A stretch of 37,116 nucleotides of DNA from Nemertoderma westbladi (taxonomy: Eukaryota; Xenacoelomorpha; Nemertodermatida; Nemertodermatidae), in NCBI GenBank assembly GCA_032718475.1, contig JAUCBJ010002612.1:1-37116 (forward strand), in the 5' to 3' direction. The notes under the pieces were generated by a model, which saw only the letters and a program-made list of their open reading frames with translations, ran no database searches and was not told where the DNA came from. The translations under genes were made by a program, and so were the position numbers. Shown here piece after piece: positions 21,101 to 31,330 of the stretch; the stretch's first letter is position 1, and each line of letters opens with the position of its first letter.

Positions 21101-21633
21101 GATTTCATTCTTTAGCTACAAGCATTTGAAAAAACTGTCTCCGGCGACATTGCACCAGTCGTACTGTGTATTGTTGATAACGTACAGTATTATTACTCAG
21201 ACATTGCATTGTTCGTTGCCCAGCTACTTATGAGATAAACAAAATGTTCTAGAATATTGTGTATTTATAAAATAGAATAAATGACCTGCAACGGAAGCAA
21301 ATACATGCAACATTCGAATGCCCATATCTTTGCTTCCCGTGCTTGCGTAAACCCACCATTTCGACCGTTTCCTCGTGTTTTTACAAAAAACACACCCGGC
21401 CACTCAAGCCTTGTTTACCCCTTATTCAATTGTTATTTGTATTGTTAATATAGTTAATATAATCTCAGCTATTTCCTAACCAAAATCAAATATTTGTACA
21501 TATTTTGAATACTTGCACGGCCAGCATTCCATTGCTACCAACAAATCAATAGATTGGAGAATAACTGGAGTACGACTGGTACAAAATCGCCGGAGGTACT
21601 TTTATTAAATGATTGTAGCTAAAGAATGAAATC
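21101..21633. mobile_element. MITE-like element with 65-bp inverted ends
   Basis: The left end (21101-21165) and the right end (21569-21633) are inverted copies. The outer parts share GATTTCATTCTTTAGCTACA, and the inner parts share CTCCGGCGA and ACCAGTCGTACT. The roughly 400-bp middle has no open frame. The element is about 533 bp. I could not find a convincing target duplication, so the exact outer edges and superfamily are open. Confidence 0.8.
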
Positions 21634-22084
21634 GAAATTTACCCGTCATTCCCCTCATTAAACTTCCTTAAATTAATTGTTGATAACTTAATTTAGCATT
21701 TCCACACAGGGAAAACTCCAAAGTGAAATATAGTGACAGAGATAATGGTAAACTAATGCACTTGTAAGATGTACTTGCAAAATACAAGCACCACCCTGAG
21801 GGCACAACCGCTTCTGTAAGCTATTGCGATCGTACAGTAGAACTTATCAACCTGGCTATGATATTTTTCTATGGCAGACGACTGATGATAGCAATCGTGG
21901 TGGTTAGCCACTGTTATTCGTAAAACGTCTACTGAGAGGAAAGACACTGGTTTTGAAAATACTTTGAATTGAATGAATTGTAGAGTTACATGGGTGATAG
22001 GAAACTGTGGAGTTGTTGTGTTGTGGGGCTGACCGGCAGTGCTGCAGTGCATCCTAGAGATGAGAGGTGGCATAGGTACCCAGC
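21634..22084. other. Intergenic sequence
   Basis: AT-rich, no supportable gene. A short minus-strand frame (21753-22073) has no family features. Confidence 0.5.
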
Positions 22085-22480
22085 AAACTTCGCCCGCGAG
22101 AATGCTTCGCCCGCGTCCAATCTTCGCCCGGAGAAATCTTCGCCCTCTATATGAGCAACAATCGCCCGGCGGAAACTTTGCCCGCAGACAATTTTCGCCT
22201 GCGAGCTACCTTCGCCCACTAAACAATTATTGTTTTGGTTAGAAAAAGCCGTCTCTGTAACGTGCTCTTTTCCCTCAATTGGAAACAACATCGTTTATTG
22301 TTTTGGTTAGAAAAGGCCGTCTCTGTAACCTGCTCCTTTCCCTTAATTGGTAACTAAAATGGTTACTAACACAAATCTTATCGGGCGAAGGTTGCTCGAG
22401 GGCGAAGATTGCCTTGTGGGCGAAGGTTGTACGAGGGCGATGAATGGACGCGGGCAAAGGTTGTACGCGGGCGAAGGTTG
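22085..22480. mobile_element. Fold-back element A: TTCGCCC arms around 68-bp cores
   Basis: The left arm (22088-22218) has eight copies of a degenerate unit anchored on TTCGCCC, mostly 16-19 bp apart. The right arm (22383-22480) has six copies of the inverted form GGGCGAAGGTTG, about 17-18 bp apart. Between them are two 68-bp core units starting at 22231 and 22299, each with TGTTTTGGTTAGAAAA, then CCGTCTCTGTAAC, then TGCTC and CAATTGG or TTAATTGG. The same core, inverted, is found at 28671-28998 between arms of quite different sequence. Inverted arrays of short subrepeats resemble Foldback (FB) elements. No coding capacity. No clear target duplication. Confidence 0.75.
22231..22366 (-). repeat. 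Two 68-bp core units of the fold-back family
   Basis: Units at 22231-22298 and 22299-22366. Read on the minus strand each contains GGTTACAGAGACGG or a close variant, then TCTAACCAAAACAATAA, as in the five units at 28671-28998. A partial third copy of the AACAATTATTG type precedes the first unit. Confidence 0.85.
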
Positions 22481-23680
22481 CACCAAACCGTGGCAAATAT
22501 GTTAGTAGTGTACAGTACTGTATATGGTGGAAATGTCACTCTCTTGACAACTCTTTTGAATTAAATAAGTGGAAAAAAGATATCTGGGCTAATTAAAATA
22601 AAAAGAGCAGATTGCTGTTCCTGGGTGATTGTTAGGAGGACACAGTAGAGTACGCACCAGCGGTACAGTACAAACAGATAATTCATTATAGTTTCATGCC
22701 ATCTGGCACCTGTTATTATCAATGAAACAACAGCTACCTAATTAATCTCTGAATAAAAATCATCTTTGCCAAGGAAACATACTAGGCCTACCTCCTCGTA
22801 AAATAGGAGTTAATACAGTTCAGAACAACATAATGGTTTAGGTGGTTGGATGAAGAAAGGCAATTCATATCGTATAAGTTATGGATGAATGGGTAATGTG
22901 AAGCTGAGTGGGGGCGAGCCATGAATTCGGTCTTGTTCTGAATGATTTACTGTATATAAAGGTAAAGCACTACTGTGCTAGCAAGTTTAATAGGGACTCC
23001 AAAATGTGAAGATTGTATGCAAGCATGAAATATTTATCAAGTATGGAATTAAACAGTTCAATTGGAAATACAGTAGGCCTATGTTGCAAGATGGTACTAG
23101 GCTCGAACTGGTGGCTGTGTGTGTGTACTTTGTTTATAGTACTGAAGAGCAAGGAGTATTTCAACAAATTTAGAAATCGAATTAGCAATCGTAGTTTACT
23201 GTATAATAGAGAAACTGGTATAAATAACCCCCCCCCCCCCCCCCCATTACGTCAATTGAGATAAAAATGCTTATTTATTTAAACAGGATGGAATACGAAA
23301 TAAAGGTATCATTCATACTGAATAAAATTGGTGTCAAATATACAGACTAATATACAAAATTAACTACCCTGCTACTTCCTAATGTCTGACTATGTGTATT
23401 GTAACTCACACAAACTACTTTTAAATAGCGTAGTCAGACAGCAACATTTAAATTATTAGTGCCAATAAAAATTATAATTTAGAGGCGTAAAATACAGTAT
23501 TTCTTTTCCGATTTCAGTTAAATTCCAACGCCAGTTGGACAATTGGATATAAACTTTGGATATAAACTATACAGTATATTTGTTATTATTACAGTAGTAG
23601 GTATAAAGTTTCATTTGTCATATTATTGTACTAAACTATATTCATATATACTTTAATATTTATATGTATATATTTTATAG
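22481..23680. other. Intergenic sequence with poly-C tract
   Basis: AT-rich and non-coding as far as I can see. It includes an 18-base poly-C run (23228-23245), TAGGCCTA at 22793 and 23074, and many TACAGTA motifs. Short open frames around 23000-23260 lack any family feature. Confidence 0.6.
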
Positions 23681-24496
23681 TATGCTCCCAGTCCCAGATG
23701 TGGCCTCCTTTGTCTGCAGTCTGACACTCTGTTATGTTTATTTTATAGTATGCTCCCAGTCCCAGATGTGGCCTCCTTTGTCTGCAGTCTGACACTCTGT
23801 TATGTTTATTTTATAGTATGCTCCCAGTCCTAGATGTGGCCTCCTTTGTCTGCAGTCTGACACTCTGTTATGTTTATTTTATAGTATGCTCCCAGTCCCA
23901 GATGTGGCCTCCTTTGTCTGCAGTCTGACACTCTGTTATGTTTATTTTATAGTATGCTCCCAGTCCTAGATGTGGCCTCCTTTGTCTGCAGTCTGACACT
24001 CTGTTATGTTTATTTTATAGTATGCTCCCAGTCCCAGATGTGGCCTCCTTTGTCTGCAGTCTGACACTCTGTTATGTTTGTTTTATAGTATGCTCCCAGT
24101 CCCAGAAGTGGCCTCCTTTGTCTGCAGTCTGACACTCTGTTATGTTTGTTTTATAGTATGCTCCCAGTCCCAGATGTGGCCTCCTTTGTCTGCAGTCTGA
24201 CACTCTGTTATGTTTGTTTTATAGTATGCTCCCAGTCCCAGATGTGGCCTCCTTTGTCTGCAGTCTGACACTCTGTTATGTTTATTTTATAGTATGCTCC
24301 CAGTCCCAGATGTGGCCTCCTTTGTCTGCAGTCTGACACTCTGTTATGTATATTTTATAGTATGCTCCCAGTCCCAGATGTGGCCTCCTTTGTCTGCAGT
24401 CTGACACTCTGTTATGTTTGTTTTATAGTATGCTCCCAGTCCCAGATGTGGCCTCCTATGTCTGCAGTCTGACACTCTGTTATGTTTGTTTTATAT
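23681..24496. repeat. 68-bp satellite, 12 copies
   Basis: Twelve head-to-tail units start at 23681 and every 68 bp to 24429. Each holds TATGCTCCCAGTCCCAGATG, GGCCTCCTTTGTCTGCAG and GACACTCTGTTATG, and ends TTTATTTTATAG. Copies differ at only a few places (TTTATT against TTTGTT, CCCAG against CCTAG). Since 68 is not a multiple of 3, no long frame crosses it. It starts within a TA-rich stretch and ends at TTTTATATTTTGG. Confidence 0.97.
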
Positions 24497-24666
24497 TTTG
24501 GTTACAGTTAGTTGATCATGCGGAATTTTTGATGATAAAGACGATTCGACTAAAGGGCTGTGTATGTTAGTCTATGGGTGGATTCCAATCCTCTTATAGT
24601 CATACAGTACTATGACGATACAACTAATAGCTAGTAACTATGGTTACTAATAGATTAACTATAGTA

Positions 24667-24672
24667 ACTTAC
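24667..24672 (-). promoter_or_regulatory. Splice donor GTAAGT after the probable first exon
   Basis: Minus-strand GTAAGT directly follows CCAAGAC, a full match to the 5' splice-site consensus on the intron side. It defines the exon end at 24673. Confidence 0.6.
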
Positions 24673-25010
24673 GTCTTGGAGGGACGATCTGTGACGCTAG
24701 AGGTCGTAGACTGACGCGATAAATGGAAACTATGAGATTGGGAGGATAGCAACGCCTCCGTGCGGCTTCCTTGGGAACTCGACGACCCCATCGAAGCTAT
24801 CCGTTCCGCGGTGCTGTCTGCCGCGTCTTGTAGGAGCCACCCGATCCGGGATGTCTTCCGTTTTGGTGACTTGGAGCGCCTCCTAGCGGCGGCCGGCGGT
24901 CCGTACATCCCCGTCACCGTGTCGTCCCGAGACCCCGGGTGACTCATCGTGGATCCCTGTCTCCGCATCCCCGGTCCCGCGCACTGGGAGTTGTGCAGAA
25001 ACTTAGCCAT
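24673..25010 (-). CDS. Probable first coding exon, Ser/Arg-rich N-terminus, unknown gene
   Basis: A GC-rich, CpG-rich island in AT-rich surroundings, open on the minus strand from ATG at 25010, with an in-frame TGA three codons upstream. It codes for about 112 residues starting MAKFLHNSQCAGPGMRRQGS, polar and probably disordered, with basic serine sites RRRSKSP and KRKTS and a Ser-rich stretch (SMGSSSS). Coding runs directly into a consensus splice donor, CCAAGAC|GTAAGT, with the intron starting at 24672, which strongly suggests a real exon ending in phase 2. No second exon is recognisable to the left. If the gene is real, its first intron would hold the 68-bp satellite and perhaps the LTR element. 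I do not recognise the family; a retrocopy fragment is possible. Confidence 0.6.
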
Positions 25011-25017
25011 TAGTCGT

Positions 25018-25620
25018 CACAAAGTTTTATCATAAGTAAAATCAACAGCATTGCTTCTAATTCATCATCAGTAGGCCTATGTTACAATATAACATTAATT
25101 ATTATATACAGTAATACAGTAGTAATACATGTTATATCCTATATATACATAAACAGTACAGTATGCTTTATAGTCAGAAGGTTTTACCATCAGTAAGTTT
25201 TATAATCAGTTCGTTGTATCATCAGTTAGTTTAGTCATTAGTAAGTTTAACCATTAACCATGAATGAGTTTTATCACAGTAAGTTTTGTCATCAGAAAGT
25301 TTAATCACCAATACGTTTTATTATCAATAAGTTGTGTCATATGTAAGCTATGAGAAAGTTTTATCATCAGTAAGTTTTATTATGAGTAAGTTTAGTTAGT
25401 TTGTCATTAGTTTCTTTTATCATGAGTAAGTTTTATGATCAGTAAGTTCAGTTAGTTTGTCATGAGTTTGTTTTATCATCAGCAAGTTTATCATGAGTAA
25501 GTTTTACCTTTAGTAAGGTTTATTATCAGTACGTTATGTTAGTAATGTCATCAATTGTTTTACCTTCAGTAAGTTTTATCATCAGTAAGTGTATTATCAG
25601 TGAGTTCAGTAGTAAAATTA
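25018..25620. repeat. Degenerate 16-bp minisatellite rich in GTAAGT
   Basis: Loosely periodic copies of AGTAAGTTTTATCATC and variants (ATGAGTAAGTTTTA, CATCAGTTAGTTTAGT), best between 25165 and 25600. A dozen or so GTAAG motifs fall on the plus strand. Copies are diverged, unlike the array at 1-5947. It lies directly upstream of the probable exon on the minus strand, so it could overlap that gene's promoter region. Confidence 0.75.
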
Positions 25621-28487
25621 TTCTTCCACAGCCAGCAGATCTCCACAATTCTTCTATAGCCTAGGGACTCTGGTAACCAGATAAAAATAAATACTTGATA
25701 TACATGTTTACATTTTTACGATAATTTTATTGCGTCAATAATATAACAATCTACACGATTCTACAGAATCTACACGATACAATTTCCCTTCTAAAATATA
25801 TTAACGGCGAAGGGAACATTAACTCTCAAAATTAAATCAATTATTCTGGAGAAACGCAAGTCGCAGATGGATCTGTCTAACATATATTAGTTACTAAATA
25901 AACTGAACTCAGCTCCCTTTCTCTGGAACAATAATATTGGGTCAACTATACACTCTACAGTTAGTTAGTTTAGTTTATTGATCTGTAAAACTTGGGCGGC
26001 CGGCTCTGCTGCGCCAAGGCATTCGTTATCTACATCGCGTCCGTAATTGTGTGAGTACAGTACTGGTAACACTTTAATTTACATTACTTTACTGAACAGC
26101 TAAAGTAAATCAATACATTGTCGGCATATATAATTAATTACAAATATAAAAGTGAACTTAAATTAGTTTATATTTTATGTTAATTATTCTTTTGAGCATA
26201 TCAAATGACATAGTTATTCTACCGTGCAGCTGTTGAGCTGCATACACTGTTGTAGATGTAGGTGCATGTTAGTTATCTTACCCTGTTGCAGTAGTACTGT
26301 ATTTACAATACATTAGAATATAAGGTAATTGCATCTTTTATACATAATATATGCGTTTTATTTATGTGAGGGCTTTTGACCTTACCTTACCTTACAGTAC
26401 GTACCACGTTAATAAACTAGACGTTCATTTTTTGTGCATTAAGGCGGAACTTACAGGAATAATATGTATTCAGATATAAGCGCCTCTACATAACCTTGGA
26501 GGCTACAACTCTAGGCCTAGTGAATGTACTTACGTTAGTTAGTAGCTACGAGATTAGTCAAGGGTAAGACGCATACCGACTAATATTGCTGAAGAAAATT
26601 GTTCTTCTCTATGAGAAGATGCTGGTGGCTACACAATGCAGAAGTAGGCCTATGTACAGTATATCACATATAATAAATATGCATTATTATGTAATTTATA
26701 CTGTAGTGTATGCCGGCTTTAGGGGCTATATCTACATCAATTATATTTCACTATTTACTTTGTGTTTATCAATATCGCAACCTTCATTATCAGCTGGTAC
26801 CGTTGTTGAATGTTAAAACTACACCACCACCCCCACACACCCCCCCCCCCCCCCCCCCCTCCCTCCCCCATAATAGCATATTTCGTTTTATAAGAAATAC
26901 TATATAATAAAATAGTAATTTTATTATTTTATAATTTTAGGCGCCCAAGCTGATGTATTTAAACGTCAGTAAAGGAATACAGGAGTAAATTACTATCTAT
27001 TCCTAAATAACTAATGAATTATCTGCCTTTCTTTTATGTCATCTTACCGGAAATACATACCGCCGGTAAATGGATCCGATATACAACAGATTTGTTTATA
27101 TTATTTTGCCCTCTGACTTGCCAAACAAAACCATAGAATTAAGTTACGACGTAAAAGCAGAAAATTAAGTTACCATTCCAACGCATTTATTATGCATTGA
27201 AATTCAGTTAGTTTTCGTGCAGCGGGGAAGGCGGATTGTAATGGATTTAGAATAATTAGGACAGTGTAGGCCCTAATGGGTAGGCCTAGGTACAGTACAG
27301 TACTGTAGTACTGGTACATCGCTTTTTACGGGGTGTGGTTTCCAATACGTTTGGATTTAGCGTTTCAAAATGAAATATACAATAATACAGCAAGTCTATG
27401 TAAGTCTGTGTGTGTGTGTGTGTAGGCCTTCTTTTTTTCCCTACAGTATTTACTCTACTGTACAGCTCAGTTAGAGGGGTGTGTGTAGGCCGATGTATTA
27501 AGTCCGTATATGTATTACCCGTTATTGTAATTACTAACTAAATTAATTTGTGGAAATTAAGTAAAAATTAATCATGTCTACTGCAGTAGCTCTAAAATAC
27601 AATAATCACTGTCTACAGCTGGTCTACATGAAATTAGACTGTAAAATGTTATGTTGTCAAGTGAGGCATTTTAAAGATTTCTTTATTGGAAACACATTTT
27701 CGTAGAGTCGGGGGTAAATTTTCCACAAGGCGCAGTATGGGTATTAATTTATTATTAACTTGTTGCGCCCGGTCGAGCCGGCATTTATTCATGTAAAATT
27801 GGCAGATAAAACATTAAAAAAACCAGAAACACTGTCCACAGATAAAAGTTATACAGATATCGTTAAGACTTTTATAAACTTTTATAAAAGCCCGGCTATA
27901 AATTACCTCGAGGGTACTAGTATTAGACTAAATGTAACCTAGGTTACATGGACACGTTTGTTTAAAACTATTTAATCAGTTTATGCACAAAATAAAAGTA
28001 GGCCAACGGCCATACAGATTCAACATTTCAAAAGAAATCAAATTCATTGCTGATTTGTAATCAGGAATAACCGCAATGAATCAATATGTGAGGTTAAACG
28101 TGTTACAACACAATACAATAGCATGTTATATATATTACAATGCATATGGTCATTGGTCAATGATCTTATTGCCTTTAGCAAATTAATCAATTGCATGATA
28201 CTATTAAATACGATTAAGTTAGCTATAAATTTTATAATAATGTTTAAATAGTAGTTTGTTAGATTATATGATTCCAAAATGTGTTTATCGCAGAAGGCGA
28301 TTGCCATTTTATAACAGTTTGCAATAAAGCTAGCATCATTTTTCTCACTTAATTTTAGTTCCCCTGGTCTTATTCGTGAGAGCTCGTTGTGTGTTGCTTA
28401 AGTAGAGGTTAGTAGTGAGTGAAGAGTAGGAAGCGGATAGGCCGTTGTGGCTTTGTGATAGGTGCTGCCTAGGCCAATGTGTGCCGT
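25621..28487. other. Long AT-rich intergenic stretch
   Basis: No supportable gene in nearly 2.9 kb. It holds a poly-C tract with flanking CA/CCCT repeats (26817-26870, longest run 26840-26859), a TG dinucleotide run (27409-27422), TACAGTAC clusters near 27291-27310, and TAGGCCTA at 26512, 26645 and 27281. A GC-richer piece near 25995-26045 is unexplained. Confidence 0.6.
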
Positions 28488-28493
28488 TGTAAC

Positions 28494-28542
28494 AGGAAAA
28501 TATGCCCCCCCGGGAAATGTGCCCGGGGGGGCATATTTTCCT
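28494..28542. repeat. Perfect 21-bp-arm GC-rich hairpin
   Basis: Arms 28494-28514 and 28522-28542 are exact reverse complements around the 7-base loop AAATGTG. The arm core is ATGCCCCCCCGGG. It forms the outer left end of fold-back element B and could extrude as a very stable cruciform. Confidence 0.95.
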
Positions 28543-28670
28543 AGAAAAAAATGCCCCCCCCGGGCAAATTTCCCTAGGAAAAAATGCCCCCCCTTAGGAA
28601 ATTATGCCCCCCCTGAATTATACAATAAACAAAACTTATTACTACTAAAACTTACAAAAATTATACAAAA

Positions 28671-28998
28671 CAATAAACAGTCACTTTACCAAATGAAGGA
28701 AAGGAGCAGGTTACAGAGGCAGGCCTTTCTAACCAAAACAATAAACGATCATTTAACTAATTGAGGGAAAGGAGCAGGTTACAGAGGCGGGATTTTCTAA
28801 CCAAAACAATAAACAGTCACTTTAGCAAATCAGGGAAAGGAGCAGGTTACAGAGACGGGATTTTCTAACCAAAACAATAAACGATAACATTACCAATTGA
28901 GAGAAAGGAGCAGGTTACAGAGGCGAAATTTTCTAACCAAAACAATAAACAATCACTTTACCAAATCAGGGAAAGGCGCAGGTTACAGACTTAAAAAA
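28671..28998 (+). repeat. Five 68-bp core units, alternating two types
   Basis: CAATAAAC anchors lie at 28671, 28739, 28807, 28875 and 28943, exactly 68 bp apart. Each unit has AAAGGAGCAGGTTACAGA and TCTAACCAAAACAATAAAC. Units 1, 3 and 5 share a TCACTTTASCAAAT segment. Units 2 and 4 carry GATCATTTAACTAATTG and GATAACATTACCAATTG instead. The array therefore behaves as a 136-bp dimer. The fifth unit is cut short at GGTTACAGACTT. Confidence 0.93.
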
Positions 28999-29397
28999 GC
29001 TTGGAGCTGCTCGGCGCCCACACAACACCACACACTCGCACTGCTGTTATACCAGTAGTTACTACAGTAGCCTACTGACTTAGATACTTCAGTATGCTGT
29101 TCTACATCCCTTACTACCTTACCTGCTTACCTACCGGCAGACCGGTACCGTACTATTCTTCCAACTATTACAAGTTCTGCAGTTGGTAGATTAAAATTGG
29201 CTACCAGCAGACCGGTATCGTACCAGTTTTCAGACTTTTGAGGGAGGCTAATTTTCCTGAGGGGAGGCATTATTTCCTAAGGAGAAAATGCCCCCCCGGG
29301 CTAAATTTCCTAGGAAAAATTGCCCGGGGGGACATAATATCCTAGGAAATAATGCCCCGGGGGGCATATTCTAGGGGGGGCTGATTTCCTTGTGACA

Positions 29398-30452
29398 CCG
29401 TGTCTTGTTTGTTGTATAATAGGGCATAACCGAGTCCAGTTTGCAATAAATCATTAATACACGTTTCTAATCGTATGATGGCCCCTACTATAGACTTGTA
29501 CGCCTTATCGGCAATGTAGCTGCATCCCAAAACCGTAGAGAGTATTGTTACCCACCTAATTTCCCATAATAATTATCCAGGATAATTATTATCCTGTAAG
29601 ATAAATTCATACCATACAGTAGAGGGGCGAGCCATGCGTGTTGTGGTAGGCCGCAGCGTAGGTTATGTCTTTGTCAGCTTGTTCACACGAATAAGTCAGC
29701 AATAAAAATACAACATAGCTGGACAAAACTTTACGGTTGAAAGGAAATAATACTTCAGTTAGTTAGTTGTTAGGCCTACATAAAGTTGTTGAAGAGCGAT
29801 AAAACTCGAGATTGTGCCAAAAGTGAGTTACGTTATTGCTTTTATATAAGCGTTATAAGAAGCATTGTAATCCGCTAAACGATATCAGTGTAGTTGACAG
29901 GATACAGAATCAAATGATTAAACATGTAAAGCAACAACTGCATTACCATTGGCGAGAAATCTGGCCAATGAAATCACTTACCATTTGTGTAAAAAGAGGG
30001 TAGTGCCAGCATTGTTACTGATACTGACCAATCCCGCTGCGGTAACGATTGGCGGTTTTGTATTGTTGATTGCAGAACTGCGCCTTTCATTGAGAATTAA
30101 AAGATGGAAGTGATGGGAATGATGAAAGTGTCACATGCTGGTGTGGTGGGACTTCCTGTATGACTATGAGTACATCCTGTGTTGTGTTTCAGTGATGACA
30201 ATTCGTTAGCTTATGAATTATTTGACGATACACCCATCAACACCGTTGGGGTAAATAATATTAAAAAATACACTGTCTGTAGTGTACAAGGCAGGTCTGA
30301 ACTGTTGAAGTGAGTTCTTCCCAATTTTGGCTGGATTACTACTGTGCATAAGCGCAACCGCAAGAGTACATTTGGCTACATCAAAATTCATAATAATTGT
30401 ATTGGATTATGCGATTAGAACAGCCACGACAACTGTTGAAGATATATACAGT
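29398..30452. other. Intergenic sequence with a perfect AT palindrome
   Basis: No supportable gene. At 29566-29592 there is a perfect inverted repeat, ATAATAATTATC-CAG-GATAATTATTAT. TAGGCCTA occurs at 29771. Confidence 0.6.
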
Positions 30453-30460
30453 ATTTCACT
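30453..30460. repeat. Left 8-bp target duplication ATTTCACT
   Basis: ATTTCACT just before fold-back element C is repeated directly after it at 31331-31338. Confidence 0.7.
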
Positions 30461-31330
30461 ATGCCATATTATGGCATACATTTAGTATTAATATTCAATG
30501 TTTTTTTGTCAGTGTATTTATTTTCCCAATTTGATTGTTCGTGCTTTTTTTTTCTCAACATCTGATTGGTCAAATCTAAAATAATTTTTTTCTCAATGTT
30601 TTTTTCTCAATGTATTTATTTTCTCAATGTTTTTTTTCGCAATGCATTTATTTTCTCAATGTTTTTTCTCAACATCTGATTGTCTAAACCGTTAATTTTT
30701 TCTCTAAATACGATTGGTTAATCCGCTTTAATTAGTTCTGCCGCCTGTGGCCTGTGATGTACATCTGGTAGCCTATTACTGTATTATTACAGTATTATAA
30801 TAAGTACTGCTGTAAACTGTCCACTGTCTCGTCTTTATAAAGGTATAAGTACATTAAAGCATGGCCTACCGGTACAATTAAGGCAGAGATAGCAAAGTAA
30901 CCTACTGTAAAGGCTGACAGCTAGAGGTGCTGCTGTAGGGTCTATACGAGAGGATAGTCTACAGATGGTTTGTGTAAAAGATTAATCCCCAAAATGTCTG
31001 TCTGGTCTGCTAAAATATATTTTTGCCTTTTTTACGCCGTTTATACGCTATTCTGTCTCTATAGGAATCTTTGTATAATTTTAAAAATACCGCAAATCTA
31101 CAAAATAAGTACGGTGTATACAATTAGCTATTTCCACCCCTTTGCAAGGGCGGACATTACAAACGCGCTTTAATGTCGTTTAATAATGGCGTTACAAATA
31201 GAGGAGCAATTGAGGATTATTAACTGGGGTGCGACCAATCAGATATTGAGAAAAAATAAACATTGAGAAATTAAATACATTGAGAAAAAAAAACATTGAA
31301 TAATAAATATTAATACTCAATGTATGCCAT
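30461..31330. mobile_element. Fold-back element C with TTTCTCAATG arms and 8-bp duplication
   Basis: The left arm (30461-30720) and the right arm (about 31216-31330) are inverted. Both carry ATGGCATACATT, AGTATTAATATT, repeated TTTTTCTCAATG and TGTATTTA subrepeats, and ATCTGATTGGTC at the inner side. The left arm is more than twice as long, with extra subrepeats. The inner 0.5 kb has no meaningful frame. An 8-bp duplication (ATTTCACT) would fit an hAT-type transposase acting in trans. Superfamily is inference from duplication length only. Confidence 0.75.

Larger units (their letters stand above)
28488..29397. mobile_element. Fold-back element B: ATGCCCCCC arms around 68-bp cores
   Basis: The left arm (28488-28620) and the right arm (about 29240-29397) are inverted arrays of a roughly 20-bp unit, AGGAAATTATGCCCCCCC. 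The left end reads TTGTAACAGGAAAAT and the right end, on the other strand, GTGTCACAAGGAAAT, a short imperfect terminal inverted repeat. Inside are five 68-bp core units (28671-28998) of the kind seen inverted at 22231-22366, then about 230 bp of unrelated sequence with two GCAGACCGGTA motifs. CCGT at 28484-28487 recurs at 29398-29401, a weak candidate target duplication. No protein frame. Confidence 0.75.

Noticed and set aside
22085-22480. CRISPR-like look: short conserved word with variable spacers
   Set aside because: The conserved word is only 7 bases and degenerate, arrays face each other in inverted orientation, spacing is not constant, and the setting is an animal genome with no cas genes.
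24760-24942. Plus-strand frame in the GC-rich island
   Set aside because: Shadow of the better-supported minus-strand exon, which ends at a consensus splice donor.
27760-28307. Two short open frames, plus 27760-27942 and minus 28044-28307
   Set aside because: No recognisable features, and composition is like the non-coding surroundings.
28462-28764. 100-codon plus-strand frame rich in Pro, Lys and Cys
   Set aside because: It is a translation of the inverted ATGCCCCCC arm and core repeats of fold-back element B, not a gene.
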